Made by a program: the position numbers and the translations under genes. The notes under the pieces are model-generated. The model ran no database searches and had not been told where the DNA came from. It saw only the letters and a list, made by a program, of their open reading frames with translations. DNA of 64,000 bases. Origin: JBMOKU01 sp049324315. GTDB lineage: Bacteria > Bacillota > Clostridia > Peptostreptococcales > Thermotaleaceae. The stretch covers positions 1-64,000 of the forward strand of contig JBMOKU010000043.1 of NCBI GenBank assembly GCA_049324315.1, given 5' to 3'. Each line of letters opens with the position of its first letter. The first letter of the stretch is position 1. Shown here in pieces: positions 1 through 8,665 of the stretch.

Positions 1-345
1 CTTATTACCCAGCTATGATCTTTCGACCATAACCAAGCAGGTCATTACCCATGATGATGGTTCGTTCGACCATACAGAATACCTTAACAGCTACATGCAA
101 CCTCTCGGCTGCATACAACCATTAGTCCAAAGACCTGCGGCACTCTGCATGATCTTCGCTCGACCCTATATGATAGGTTGGGATCCTATTACAATCAATT
201 GAGGTCGACTGCAATAAAACCTTTCCCAACCATATAGAATCTTCCCGCCGACTGCATACGAACCCGCTAAGACCCGTATGCAATCTTTGGCCGACCCATA
301 CACACCCCATGACAGGAGCATATATGAATCTTGGCTCAACCATTA
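1..345. repeat. Degenerate ~43-bp tandem repeat, about 7-8 units
   Basis: Blocks of the type TCGACCATAC or CCGACTGCATACGAACC recur at about 23, 65, 106, 159, 204, 247, 290 and 333, so the period is roughly 41-53 bp. Many units end in ATGAATCTT-like text. One unit holds a perfect 7-bp inverted repeat (GCATACG...CGTATGC, about 251-278). A 73-codon open frame crosses it on the minus strand, but it has no ribosome site and looks like a by-product of the repetition. The array may continue left of the window. Function unknown. Confidence 0.6.
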
Positions 346-430
346 CGTACCCTACGCTATTATATTAACCGCTGTGATCATGTTATATGTATGGGAAATT
401 ATAGTAAATTTAAACAACCCGTGCTAACCA

Positions 431-468
431 GAAAAAAGCTCCCGCAGCAATTCGTGCAGAAGCTTTAA
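431..468 (-). terminator. Intrinsic terminator of the secreted-protein gene
   Basis: On the minus strand an 11-bp stem (AAAGCTTCTGC with GCGGGAGCTTT, two G-U pairs) and a 7-nt loop are followed by a U-tract. It begins a few bases after the stop codon at 472. Confidence 0.8.
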
Positions 469-471
469 ATG

Positions 472-1038
472 TTAATTTAATATTTGGATTTCCTTTTCAA
501 GTAGTCGATGAATGTGCTTCAAGTTCTCGTTGATTAGCTTTTTAGATACAACAATCTTTTTAAGGGTGTTTTCTGCTTGATCGATTTTTCCATTTCGAAT
601 CTGTTCTTTAAAAGTGCTCCACAGTTCATGCTTTTCTTTTCTAATTCTTTCAATGGCCGTTTTGAATACTTTTATTTCTTTTTCAACAAGATTTGCTGCT
701 TTTAGCTTATGATCTTCGCCTTTGATTCTTGCTTTCTCTTTTAATGCAGCGACTTTAACGCGGTCTTTTGCAATTTCCTTTGTGAGTTCCCTCGTAATCT
801 TTCTTTCGGCATAGAGTGCTCTGAATTCGTCTTTCAATTGTTTATAGGTTCCATAGACTGCTTCCATGACTTCTTCTTCCTGAATATCTGCAGTAATCTC
901 TTCTTCCATGATTTCTATTTCTTCTTCTACAACAAATACTTCCTCTTCAATGGCTAGATCTTCATTTGCAAATACAGGACTTCCTACTGCTCCAAAAGCT
1001 AAGAAACTGACTAATAATAAAGCAACTAATTTTTTCAT
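472..1038 (-). CDS. Secreted, highly charged helical protein of unknown function
   Basis: The 188-aa product starts with a Sec signal peptide (MKKLVALLLV, likely cleavage after VFA near residue 20). A strongly acidic Glu-rich stretch follows, up to about residue 60, and then a basic and acidic Lys/Glu-rich region predicted to be mostly helix or coiled coil. The start chosen is the ATG at 1038, which sits 8 nt from AAGGGAG; the ATG at 1044 and the TTG further up are too close to or overlap that site. I recognise no family. Similar small secreted helical proteins in Firmicutes are often annotated as hypothetical. It has its own terminator and is transcribed alone, divergent from the small Cys protein. 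Role unknown; an exported cell-envelope protein is the most that can be said. Confidence 0.7.
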   Translation of the reverse strand: MKKLVALLLVSFLAFGAVGSPVFANEDLAIEEEVFVVEEEIEIMEEEITADIQEEEVMEAVYGTYKQLKDEFRALYAERKITRELTKEIAKDRVKVAALKEKARIKGEDHKLKAANLVEKEIKVFKTAIERIRKEKHELWSTFKEQIRNGKIDQAENTLKKIVVSKKLINENLKHIHRLLEKEIQILN

Positions 1039-1225
1039 TTTCATTTCTCCCTTCAATTATTTTCTTTATTTTTGTTATCTTTATCTTACAGAGGAAGTAT
1101 GGTAGAAACATATGGAAATTGTAAAAAAAGTGTATGATTTCAAGAATAGATCATGGATGTAAAAGAAGGATCATTAGATTATAATAAAGATGGAAGAAAC
1201 GTATAAATAGAATAGGAGCTTTATT

Positions 1226-1402
1226 ATGGAAGAGGATAAAAACATCAATTGCATGAAATGCAAATACTTTTTTGTGACGTGGGAGCCTGATAATCCCAGA
1301 GGCTGTTCGTATTTTGGCTTTAAAACAAAATTAATGCCGTCAGCCCTTGTACAAAAAAGCTCAGGAAAGAAATGCGGTGCTTTTGCGAATAAAGATAAAT
1401 AA
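1226..1402 (+). CDS. Small conserved Cys-containing protein (58 aa)
   Basis: This short gene encodes MEEDKNINCMKCKYFFVTWE followed by a conserved-looking block with PRGCSYFGFK, LMPS and a final SSGKKCGAF. The four cysteines (NCMKCKY, GC, KC) suggest a small metal-binding or iron-sulphur fold. Small proteins with this CxxCxxFxVTW...PRGC...FGFK...P...SSGxxC pattern are common in Clostridia and other Firmicutes, with no firmly assigned function known to me. AGGAGCTT lies 6 nt before the ATG. The gene ends 3 nt before a 20-bp perfect terminator stem. Confidence in the gene is high; function is open. Confidence 0.8.
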   Translation: MEEDKNINCMKCKYFFVTWEPDNPRGCSYFGFKTKLMPSALVQKSSGKKCGAFANKDK

Positions 1403-1404
1403 AT

Positions 1405-1460
1405 GAGAAAACCTTCTTTCTTAAAGGACATACCTTAAGAAAGAAGGTTTTCTCTCTTTT
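1405..1460. terminator. Bidirectional intrinsic terminator (20-bp perfect stem)
   Basis: GAGAAAACCTTCTTTCTTAA (1405-1424) pairs perfectly with 1434-1453 around a 9-nt loop, and T-rich sequence follows on the plus side. It lies between convergent genes ending at 1402 (+) and 1494 (-) and can serve both. Confidence 0.9.
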
Positions 1461-1493
1461 CCATTATGAAAGCATATAATGCTTTTGTTTTAT

Positions 1494-2918
1494 TTATGCT
1501 TCTTGAACTACACCAGCATCTTTTTTCTTGATCTTCATTAAGAACAGAATAAAGGCTGCAGCAGAAACAAATAAGCCAACAGGATAAGCAATAGAAGTAG
1601 AAAGCTTAAATCCTTCAGGTGCCATTAGAATATATGTTACACTAACACCCGTCATAAATGCAGCAGGGATGGACGCCATCCAGTGAGGCTTTTGCTTCAC
1701 GGCAAGATATACTGCAGCTGCCCAAAGGACGATCATAGCCAATGTCTGATTGGACCAAGCAAAATATCGCCAGATGATGTTGAAGTCTATTCTCGTAAGG
1801 GCAAAGCCTATGGCAAATAGCGGCAAGGCCATGATCAGTCTGCTGTTGATTTTTCCTTGTTCAAAGCCTAATGCATCTGCTATTGTCAAACGGGCACTTC
1901 GGAAGGCAGTATCCCCAGAAGTAATAGGGCAAGCGATAACACCCAAGATCGCCAATAAACCGCCGATAGGACCTAATAGGCTTTTGGAAATCGTGTTAAC
2001 TACTGCAGCGGCGCCACCGTTTCCAAGGGCTTCATTTAAGCCAGGTATACCATTGAAGAATGTCATTGCAGCAGCAGCCCAGATTAAAGCAATAATACCT
2101 TCGGCGATCATTGCACCATAGAAAACCTGTCTTCCATACTTTTCGCTCTTAACACATCTTGCCATCATAGGAGACTGGGTAGCATGGAATCCGCTGATAG
2201 CACCACAAGCGATGGTAACAAACAACATTGGCCATAAAGGCAATCCCTTTGGATGCATACTTGCCAACGTGATTTCCGGTATTTGATATCCTTTGATGAC
2301 CATCATGCTTCCAATGCCTACGGCCATGATTAGCAGGGCGGCCCCAAACAATGGATAGATTCTTCCGATAACCTTATCTACCGGCATAATGGTAGCTAAG
2401 AAGTAATAAACGATGATGATGGCCAACCATATGTTTTTGTCAGCAATGCCGAATAGTTGGATACTGCTTAATAATCCGGCAGGACCCGTCATGAATACGG
2501 TACCTACAAGAATCAAAAGAACTACGGAAAACACCCTCATGACCTTTTTGGCAGGCATGCCCAGATAATAGCCTACAATTTCAGAGATACTCTCACCGTT
2601 ATGTCTTATGGAAAGCATACCTGAGAAGTAGTCATGTACAGCTCCAGCGAAGATACATCCAAAGACGATCCAGAGAAAAGCTGCTGGTCCATATAGAGCA
2701 CCCATGATGGCGCCGAAGATAGGACCCAAACCTGCGATATTAAGGAACTGAATCAAGAAAATTTGTTTCCAGTCCATGGGTACGTAGTCAACACCATCAG
2801 CCATTGAAACGGCAGGTGTTGGTCTATTTTCCTCAACACCAAAGACTTTCTCCACGAACTTACCATACGTAAAATAACCAAGAATAAGGACAACAATTGA
2901 GATTAAAAAGCTTACCAT
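1494..2918 (-). CDS. cstA: CstA-family carbon starvation / peptide or pyruvate transporter
   Basis: The 474-aa protein has about 13-14 hydrophobic membrane segments. It carries the family hallmarks: an N-terminal GYFTYGKFVEKVFG, then RPTPAVSMADGVDYVP, then QFLNIAGLGPIFGAIMGALYGP. It belongs to the short (about 480-aa) CstA subgroup. CstA/BtsT relatives import pyruvate or peptides during nutrient limitation; which of these applies cannot be read from sequence. The start is the ATG at 2918, five bases after AGGAGGA; upstream in-frame codons overlap the promoter and are rejected. A sigma-A type promoter and a 14-bp palindrome lie directly upstream, so it is probably repressed or activated by a dimeric regulator. 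It shares a bidirectional terminator with the small Cys gene. Confidence 0.93.
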   Translation of the reverse strand: MVSFLISIVVLILGYFTYGKFVEKVFGVEENRPTPAVSMADGVDYVPMDWKQIFLIQFLNIAGLGPIFGAIMGALYGPAAFLWIVFGCIFAGAVHDYFSGMLSIRHNGESISEIVGYYLGMPAKKVMRVFSVVLLILVGTVFMTGPAGLLSSIQLFGIADKNIWLAIIIVYYFLATIMPVDKVIGRIYPLFGAALLIMAVGIGSMMVIKGYQIPEITLASMHPKGLPLWPMLFVTIACGAISGFHATQSPMMARCVKSEKYGRQVFYGAMIAEGIIALIWAAAAMTFFNGIPGLNEALGNGGAAAVVNTISKSLLGPIGGLLAILGVIACPITSGDTAFRSARLTIADALGFEQGKINSRLIMALPLFAIGFALTRIDFNIIWRYFAWSNQTLAMIVLWAAAVYLAVKQKPHWMASIPAAFMTGVSVTYILMAPEGFKLSTSIAYPVGLFVSAAAFILFLMKIKKKDAGVVQEA

Positions 2919-2954
2919 GGTTTTCCTCCTTTGTATGAATGCATATAGTTTTGT

Positions 2955-2968
2955 GTAACAGTTGTTAC
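2955..2968. promoter_or_regulatory. Palindromic operator candidate at the cstA start site
   Basis: GTAACAGTTGTTAC is a perfect 6+2+6 inverted repeat. It falls just downstream of the cstA -10 box, across the predicted transcription start, where a repressor would act. The binding protein is not identifiable. Confidence 0.5.
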
Positions 2969-2973
2969 TGTAG

Positions 2974-3002
2974 ATTATAAAAAAAGAAAGGAGGTATGAA
3001 AA
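2974..3002 (-). promoter_or_regulatory. cstA promoter
   Basis: Minus-strand TTTTCA, a 17-bp spacer and a perfect TATAAT (2974-2979), about 55 bp before the cstA start codon. Confidence 0.6.
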
Positions 3003-3214
3003 CCTTTGCCGGATGAACTGCATGATATTGAGGATGAATGGCAATATTTCTGTGTAAAAGACAAAAAATTTTTTTTAGAAAAGATGATGGTGGGTATATA
3101 TGAAATGAAAAATTTGGCTTCACAAGATGCACAAATGAAAAAACATTCAGTAATGATGGCAAATACTTTACGGTAGAATATTTATCTTTAAAAGTAATGA
3201 AAGGGGTAATAAAC

Positions 3215-4030
3215 GTGGTACTGAAATGGTTTGTAGCGCAAAATCCAATTATGCAAGCATTTTTGGCAACTTGCTTCACTTGGTTCCTAACGGCTTTAGG
3301 GGCAGGGCTTGTGTTTTTCTTTAAAAGTATTAATCGAAAGGTATTGGATGGAATGCTGGGATTTGCAGCAGGGGTGATGATTGCAGCAAGTTTTTGGTCC
3401 TTACTGAATCCGGCAATAGAGATGGCGGAAGCGTCCGGTATACCACCTTGGATTCCCGCAGTGGTTGGATTTATGTCCGGAGGTTTGTTCTTATGGGCAG
3501 TGGATAAAATACTGCCTCATCTACACGCAGGATTCCCCATTGAGGAGGCGGAAGGGATAAAGACCAGCTGGCAGAGGAGTGTTTTGCTGGTTTTAGCAAT
3601 TACCCTACACAATATTCCGGAAGGTCTTGCAGTAGGTGTAGCCTTTGGTGCACTGGGTGCCAATTTACCTTCTGCATCTTTGGCCGGAGCAGTGGCTTTA
3701 GCCATCGGTATTGGTATACAAAACTTTCCTGAAGGAGCGGCTGTGTCTGTCCCCCTTCGTAGGGAGGGCTTCTCAAGATTGAAAAGCTTTTGGTACGGCC
3801 AGCTTTCAGGCATTGTTGAACCCCTTGCAGGCGTTATTGGTGCAATGGCGGTGATTTTGGTCAAACCATTGCTTCCCTATGCATTGTCCTTTGCAGCAGG
3901 GGCCATGATTTATGTGGTGGTGGAAGAATTGATTCCTGAATCTCAATTAGAGAAAAATACGGATATAGCAACTATGGGCGCCATGGTGGGCTTTGCAGTA
4001 ATGATGATGCTAGATGTGGCCTTGGGATGA
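3215..4030 (+). CDS. ZIP-family divalent metal transporter
   Basis: The 271-aa membrane protein has about eight transmembrane segments and the two ZIP signature helices: HNIPEGLAVGVAFGA in helix IV and QNFPEGAAVSVPLRREG in helix V. These supply the His, Glu and Asn ligands of the transport site. It most resembles the ZupT/GufA type, which moves zinc, iron or manganese into the cytoplasm. A His-containing loop (LPHLHAGFP) precedes helix IV. I prefer the GTG at 3215, eight bases after AAAGGGG; the ATG at 3197 overlaps that ribosome site. It stands alone, with a terminator 25 bp downstream. Substrate is not determined. Confidence 0.92.
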   Translation: MVLKWFVAQNPIMQAFLATCFTWFLTALGAGLVFFFKSINRKVLDGMLGFAAGVMIAASFWSLLNPAIEMAEASGIPPWIPAVVGFMSGGLFLWAVDKILPHLHAGFPIEEAEGIKTSWQRSVLLVLAITLHNIPEGLAVGVAFGALGANLPSASLAGAVALAIGIGIQNFPEGAAVSVPLRREGFSRLKSFWYGQLSGIVEPLAGVIGAMAVILVKPLLPYALSFAAGAMIYVVVEELIPESQLEKNTDIATMGAMVGFAVMMMLDVALG

Positions 4031-4055
4031 AGGAAAAACCTGATAAACACAGCAA

Positions 4056-4090
4056 AAGGGACTGTCGCGTTACACGACAGTCCCTTCATT
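4056..4090. terminator. Terminator between ZIP transporter and chemoreceptor
   Basis: AAGGGACTGTCG (4056-4067) pairs perfectly with CGACAGTCCCTT (4075-4086) around a 7-nt loop. It lies between two convergent genes and probably acts in both directions. Confidence 0.8.
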
Positions 4091-4105
4091 ATGCTGCTTT
4101 TAAAC

Positions 4106-5326
4106 TTATAAGTCGGTTAAATCCTTTATTACTTGTTGAATTGTTTTTTCAAAGGCCACTAGATTTTTTGTTTGATCATCAACGATACCACTGATAGATT
4201 GGGTACTGATGGCGGTTTCATTGACGGAATGAGCAATATTTTCTACAGCGGCGGATACTTGGTCGCATATTTCCACTTGTAAATTTGACTTTGAAGAAAT
4301 CTCCTCAATCTTTATGGCAACGGAATCTATGCTGTTAAGTATGCCTATGATGGTGCCAGAGGCTGATTCTGTTGATAGTACACCTTGAGATATTTTAGCA
4401 TCTGATTCCTGAACAGCAGAGATAATGGTTTTATTTTCTTCTTGAATAGATGTGACTAGGGTTGCAATATCTACGGTTGCATTTTTTGACTGCTCGGCTA
4501 GTTTTCGAACTTCTTCTGCGACCACGGCAAAGCCCTTTCCATGCTCACCTGCTCTTGCTGCTTCAATAGCTGCATTAAGAGCTAATAAGTTTGTCTGATC
4601 AGATATCTGATTAATCAGATCGATAATCTCACTAATTTTCTGTGTGGACTCGTTTAAGCCCTCTATAAGCTTTACAATGTTTTTTGATGATTGTGAAATA
4701 CTATTAATCGAATGTAGAATATCTGTTAGTGATTCAGACCCTTCTTTTGCTTGATTCTTAACATTTTTACTCAGACTGTCGGTTTCCTTTGCTACGCGAT
4801 CAATGATTTGGGAGTTACTGGTCATTTCTTGAATACCGGCTAAAGTTTCTTCAATGGCGGCAGAATTATCCTGTACCTCATCTGAAATCTCTGCAACGCT
4901 TCTTGTAATGGTACTCATTTGTGAATTTGATGCATTGATGGTTTTCTCCAGGTCACTTAATGAATTGCTGATAAGAAATTCTTTTTCTAGGCTTTTTGCA
5001 AAGCCTATGGCACCAATGCATTCTCCTTTATTGTTTCTTATGGGATAGGTAACGGCTTTAAAAGGAATACCATATACTTCTTTAGGGACAATCGCTGTAA
5101 AAATCCGATTCTGTGCGATTGTTTGCGTCAGCGGATCTTCTTTGGGGATTTTGGAGCCTGAGGAGATATTAACCTTCATCTTATTTCCCGGATAGTAAGA
5201 TAAGAACTTTTCACGATCTGTTAAGGCTACCATACAATCCTCTTGGATGATGTCTTTTAATAATGGAAGTACATCCGTATAGGATTTAAATAAATTTTGT
5301 CCTGCGTTGAAAAAGGGTATATTCAT
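4106..5326 (-). CDS. Soluble methyl-accepting chemotaxis protein
   Basis: The 406-aa protein has no transmembrane segment. Residues 1-125 form a sensor region (YPIRNNKGECIGAIGFAKSLE, PAS-like), and the rest is a long helical signalling hairpin. The tip carries the canonical DQTNLLALNAAIEAARAGEH, then GKGFAVVAEEVRKLAEQS, around residues 240-280, which contacts CheA and CheW. It is therefore a cytoplasmic receptor that senses an internal or diffusible signal. The start is the ATG at 5326, seven bases after AAAGGAG; the ATG two codons upstream is only one base from that site. No other chemotaxis gene is adjacent. The shared terminator with the ZIP gene lies at its 3' end. Confidence 0.93.
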   Translation of the reverse strand: MNIPFFNAGQNLFKSYTDVLPLLKDIIQEDCMVALTDREKFLSYYPGNKMKVNISSGSKIPKEDPLTQTIAQNRIFTAIVPKEVYGIPFKAVTYPIRNNKGECIGAIGFAKSLEKEFLISNSLSDLEKTINASNSQMSTITRSVAEISDEVQDNSAAIEETLAGIQEMTSNSQIIDRVAKETDSLSKNVKNQAKEGSESLTDILHSINSISQSSKNIVKLIEGLNESTQKISEIIDLINQISDQTNLLALNAAIEAARAGEHGKGFAVVAEEVRKLAEQSKNATVDIATLVTSIQEENKTIISAVQESDAKISQGVLSTESASGTIIGILNSIDSVAIKIEEISSKSNLQVEICDQVSAAVENIAHSVNETAISTQSISGIVDDQTKNLVAFEKTIQQVIKDLTDL

Positions 5327-5569
5327 TAGCATGCTCCTTTCTGAATATAGACTTTAATAACCGCATAAAATTGCACTATATTACAATTTCGACAAAAATA
5401 TGACAATTCCTTCAAACTTTTGGATAGGCTATACTGAACATTTGTGCATAATGACAGTAAAGTTCATGTGCGGACTTATAAAAAGGGCTAAATCATAAAG
5501 GAGAGAATGCATCATGAAAATTCTTTCCTTTATCCATATTTTCTGCCTATTTATGTAAAGACATAATCT

Positions 5570-5616
5570 TCTTTTGATTTCAATATATATTATTGTGGTC
5601 AATCAAAATCAAAAGA
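5570..5616 (+). promoter_or_regulatory. Inverted repeat that covers the ribosome site of the ferritin-like gene
   Basis: TCTTTTGATTT (5570-5580) and AAATCAAAAGA (5606-5616) are perfect 11-bp arms separated by 25 bp. The right arm runs into the AGAGGTG ribosome site of the gene starting at 5627, so the folded mRNA would partly hide it. It could instead be an operator. Confidence 0.4.
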
Positions 5617-5626
5617 GGTGAAGCTT

Positions 5627-6196
5627 ATGAACTACACAGCACCTGGGCAGCCCCAGGGAATTCCATACTATTTTACCAACAAGATCAGGGAAGCTATGAT
5701 GGGAAAACTGGCTGCAATCAATGGCTATGCCTATCATATTAACAGTTCAGATAGTCATCAAATCAACGAAGTATGGAAGCATATCATGGAAGATGAAAAG
5801 AGACATTTCCGTATGTTCTTAGGGCTCTTGAGAAAGTACGATCCGATACAATCATCCATGATGGAGGAAGTAAAAAATCACATAAAATTAGAGGCCGAGG
5901 GCATAAATTTTTCCTATTCATCAAAATATACCCATGAATTGATGCTGAACCATATCCGTCGGGATATTAGAGGGGAACAGGAATCTATTCTTCTTTATGA
6001 GAAGTATATTGCAGAAATACCTTATCAGGAAGTCATCGATGTCTTTAAAGAAATCGTCAAGGATGAAAAAAAGCATGTAGGAGAACTAACCCTCGCTCTG
6101 TTACAATTTGATAAGGACTGTTATGAGCCCATGGGTGAAAAAAAGGATGCATCATTATACAAGGAAAAAACCCTAAGAATAGGCTTGTTAAAATAG
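5627..6196 (+). CDS. Ferritin-like (rubrerythrin-type) diiron protein
   Basis: The 189-aa protein is a predicted four-helix bundle. It carries ExxH iron-ligand motifs in EDEKRH (helix 2) and DEKKH (helix 4), with single glutamates in helix 1 (REAM) and helix 3 (GEQES). It lacks a C-terminal rubredoxin domain, so it belongs to the short ferritin-like group rather than full rubrerythrin. Likely roles are peroxide or iron handling, or encapsulin-type cargo; none can be proved here. ATG 5627 lies six bases after AGAGGTG. A second, unrelated-length family member is encoded at 32509. The PAS-phosphatase gene follows closely and may be cotranscribed. Confidence 0.85.
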   Translation: MNYTAPGQPQGIPYYFTNKIREAMMGKLAAINGYAYHINSSDSHQINEVWKHIMEDEKRHFRMFLGLLRKYDPIQSSMMEEVKNHIKLEAEGINFSYSSKYTHELMLNHIRRDIRGEQESILLYEKYIAEIPYQEVIDVFKEIVKDEKKHVGELTLALLQFDKDCYEPMGEKKDASLYKEKTLRIGLLK

Positions 6197-6260
6197 GAGG
6201 AATTTGATAAGATTACTAGAATATAGAACAAAAGGTGAAGATGCTTTTAGGGAGAGCGCT

Positions 6261-7382
6261 ATGAATAAACATTTAGAGAAAGAATTAAAAAGACAGCGGA
6301 AGTTCTTCGATGATATACTATCGGGTATGAAGGATTGGGTACGGGTTATTGATAAAAATAATGTGGTACTATTTATGAATGAACCCATGAAAAAGAAGGT
6401 GGGAGACAATGTAGGCAAACAGTGTTTTCTGTCCTTAGGTAAAAAGGAGCCCTGCCAGCACTGTATAACCAATCGCGCTATTTTTGAAGGCAAAGCCATT
6501 ACAAAAGAAGAAATTGTGGATGGAAGGATTTATTCCGTGGTCAGCTCTCCCATTTGGGACGAAAATCACGAGATTTATTGTGCAGTAGAAGTTTTCCGGG
6601 ATATTACAGAAAAAAGGGCCATGGAAAATCTGATTATCGAGCAAAATAACAAAATGAAGAAGGATTTGAATTTTGCAAAGCAGCTTCAACACAAAATTTT
6701 GCCGGAAAACCGCGTATATAACGGAATTCTTAAAATTGCATCAAAATATATCCCTTCAGAAATATTGGGGGGGGACGTTTATGATGTTGTTGAAATTGAC
6801 GATCAGCATATAGGCATGTATATAGCGGATGTATCCGGCCATGGCGTTACTTCATCCATGATGACCATGTTTATACGTCAGACATTGAAAAACTTAGGGG
6901 ATAAAGCTATTGACCCTGCTATTACTTTAAGGTACCTATATCACCGATATAGAGAATTGCATATTGATGATCAGTATTACATCACCATATTCTATGGTGT
7001 TTATAATCAATCCAATAAAACCTTTACTTATTCCAATGCAGGGCATAACTGTATGCCTGTTCTTGTTAGAAAAGATGATATAAAAGAGTTGGAAGCTTCA
7101 GGCCTCCCTATATGCACCCTTTTTGACGATGTACAATACGAGAAAGTAGAGACGATCTTACAAAAAGGAGATAAGCTTTTCTTTTATACAGACGGTATAT
7201 CAGAGGCTTATGAAAAGAATGAAGGTTTTTTTCAAAACCATAGAGTCATGGAAATATGTAAATTATATGGAACGTTAGAAATAGAGGAGCTAATTGAAAA
7301 AATGATTAATGAAGTGATGGCCTTTTCGAAGGAACAACTAAAGGATGATATTGCCATCTTTGTAGGAGAAATATTAAGATAA
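6261..7382 (+). CDS. PAS-domain PP2C-type (SpoIIE/RsbU-like) serine phosphatase
   Basis: The product is about 373 aa. A PAS-like sensor (about residues 15-120) contains a Cys pair in the GKQCFLSLGKKEPCQHC region and is followed by a short coiled coil. The PPM/SpoIIE phosphatase domain starts near KQLQHKILPE and carries the metal-binding GGDVYDV, ADVSGHG and YTDGISEA, ending in DDIAIFVGE. Such proteins dephosphorylate anti-sigma-factor antagonists in partner-switching pathways, but no partner is encoded nearby. The start is uncertain: ATG 6261 has GGGAG six bases upstream, while a TTG at 6204 lies only three bases from a stronger AGGAGG. A 9-bp terminator follows. Confidence 0.88.
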   Translation: MNKHLEKELKRQRKFFDDILSGMKDWVRVIDKNNVVLFMNEPMKKKVGDNVGKQCFLSLGKKEPCQHCITNRAIFEGKAITKEEIVDGRIYSVVSSPIWDENHEIYCAVEVFRDITEKRAMENLIIEQNNKMKKDLNFAKQLQHKILPENRVYNGILKIASKYIPSEILGGDVYDVVEIDDQHIGMYIADVSGHGVTSSMMTMFIRQTLKNLGDKAIDPAITLRYLYHRYRELHIDDQYYITIFYGVYNQSNKTFTYSNAGHNCMPVLVRKDDIKELEASGLPICTLFDDVQYEKVETILQKGDKLFFYTDGISEAYEKNEGFFQNHRVMEICKLYGTLEIEELIEKMINEVMAFSKEQLKDDIAIFVGEILR

Positions 7383-7394
7383 CGAACATCAACC

Positions 7395-7430
7395 AGAGTC
7401 AGATCCTGTTTCTGACTCTTTCTTTTTTCA
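7395..7430 (+). terminator. Terminator after the PAS-phosphatase gene
   Basis: AGAGTCAGA and TCTGACTCT form a 9-bp perfect stem around a 7-nt loop, followed by a T-rich run. Confidence 0.85.
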
Positions 7431-7518
7431 AAATTTTTAAGATTTTAGTTTCCATATTGAGGAAGCAGGAGGATTTTTTTTAACCGCTAAAGAATATTCA
7501 TCTTTAGGAGGGATCATG

Positions 7519-8655
7519 ATGGCAAGGAAACGAAGGCGGAGAGGCTGCATTATTGTACTATTTGTTGTATGTATATTTATTCTGGGAAGCGCAAAGGCGA
7601 TTCAGCTTGCAAAAAATCTATTGGGCTATGGAGAGATAGAATTTAAGACAACGGCAGCCATTGATAAAAAAAGTGACGAAAATGATGTTTATCAGCCATT
7701 CCAACAAGGGATTGTGGTCTATCAAGGGGAAGCGTTGAAGGCATATGATCATTTGGGTAAAGAACAGTGGACGAATACGAAAAAGATAAAGAGGGCTTTG
7801 CTGGCGATTTCTCAGAATGTGATTTATCTTGGAGATCAGCAGCAGGGTACTGTATATTGCATCGATGAGCAAGGAAAAGAAAAATGGTCTGCTTCCCTTG
7901 AAGGAGCCATTTCCTCGCTAAAAAGTAACGGGCAAGGCCAAGTTGTAGCTTTTGTAGAAAGTGAAGCTGGCGGCGGAACCTTTACAATATTTAATCCTGA
8001 TGGTGTAATAGCAGGGAATATCGCTATACCCGCAGGGCATATTATGGATGTTGACATAGGCAGTGGAGAGAACGGAATGCTGGCAGTTTCTGTGCTTTCC
8101 TCAGATAATTATAAAATTCAGAGCAATGTTATGCTATATTCTACGACTGGAAAGCTGCTGAGGGCAAATCGATATGATAATGATGTCATCGGTAAAACGT
8201 ATCTTTATGGGAATACAGAGTTATTGATTTTCGGCGATAAGAAATTAATAAAAATTGATAAGGAAAAAGGACAGGTGTGGAAAAAAGATTTGGATGAGTC
8301 TATCAGTCGAGCTGCATGGAACGAAACGGGCTTTGTCGTGCTGAATCTGATCAATCGAAAAAAGCTTATCATCGACACAAAGAATAACAGCACCATTAGC
8401 ATCATAGATATGGATGGGAAGGAAATTGGAAACTTGCCGCTAAAAGGAGAAATAATAGGCATTAGCACAAAGGAAAACCATGCCGCTGCGTTTACCAGCA
8501 GAACCCTGTATGTGTTATCGAAGGATGGAAAACTAATAGCAGAAAAAAAGATTAACAATGATATCAAATGGGTTACAATGCTAGATAAAGAGCGTTTGAT
8601 CATTGAAACAAATAACAAACTGCTGCTAACACAAATCAAGTACAAGGAACAGTAG
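7519..8655 (+). CDS. Membrane-anchored beta-propeller-like protein (DUF5711 type)
   Basis: The 378-aa protein has a basic N-terminus (ARKRRRRG), one transmembrane anchor (about residues 10-28) and a long extracytoplasmic region. That region holds repeated short beta motifs such as LGKEQWTNTKK, YCIDEQGKEKWSASL and KDGKLIAEKK, each reminiscent of PQQ/WD40 blades. This is the pattern of the clostridial DUF5711 family, function unknown. The pair of ATG codons at 7516 and 7519 follows AGGAGGG; the second has the better six-base spacing. CvpA begins 10 bp after its stop, so the two form an operon, and a role at the envelope is likely. Confidence 0.78.
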   Translation: MARKRRRRGCIIVLFVVCIFILGSAKAIQLAKNLLGYGEIEFKTTAAIDKKSDENDVYQPFQQGIVVYQGEALKAYDHLGKEQWTNTKKIKRALLAISQNVIYLGDQQQGTVYCIDEQGKEKWSASLEGAISSLKSNGQGQVVAFVESEAGGGTFTIFNPDGVIAGNIAIPAGHIMDVDIGSGENGMLAVSVLSSDNYKIQSNVMLYSTTGKLLRANRYDNDVIGKTYLYGNTELLIFGDKKLIKIDKEKGQVWKKDLDESISRAAWNETGFVVLNLINRKKLIIDTKNNSTISIIDMDGKEIGNLPLKGEIIGISTKENHAAAFTSRTLYVLSKDGKLIAEKKINNDIKWVTMLDKERLIIETNNKLLLTQIKYKEQ

Positions 8656-8665
8656 AGGTGCAAAA

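Noticed and set aside
122..343. 73-codon minus-strand frame in the left repeat
   Set aside because: No ribosome site, lies entirely within the degenerate tandem repeat, and the translation has no recognisable features.
5507..5563. Tiny frames (14 and 19 codons) after AAAGGAG between the chemoreceptor and ferritin-like genes
   Set aside because: A ribosome site is present, but there is no terminator, no conserved peptide feature and two competing starts. Too weak to call a gene, though a leader peptide cannot be excluded.
8205..8663. 152-codon minus-strand frame
   Set aside because: Antisense shadow of the DUF5711-like gene.
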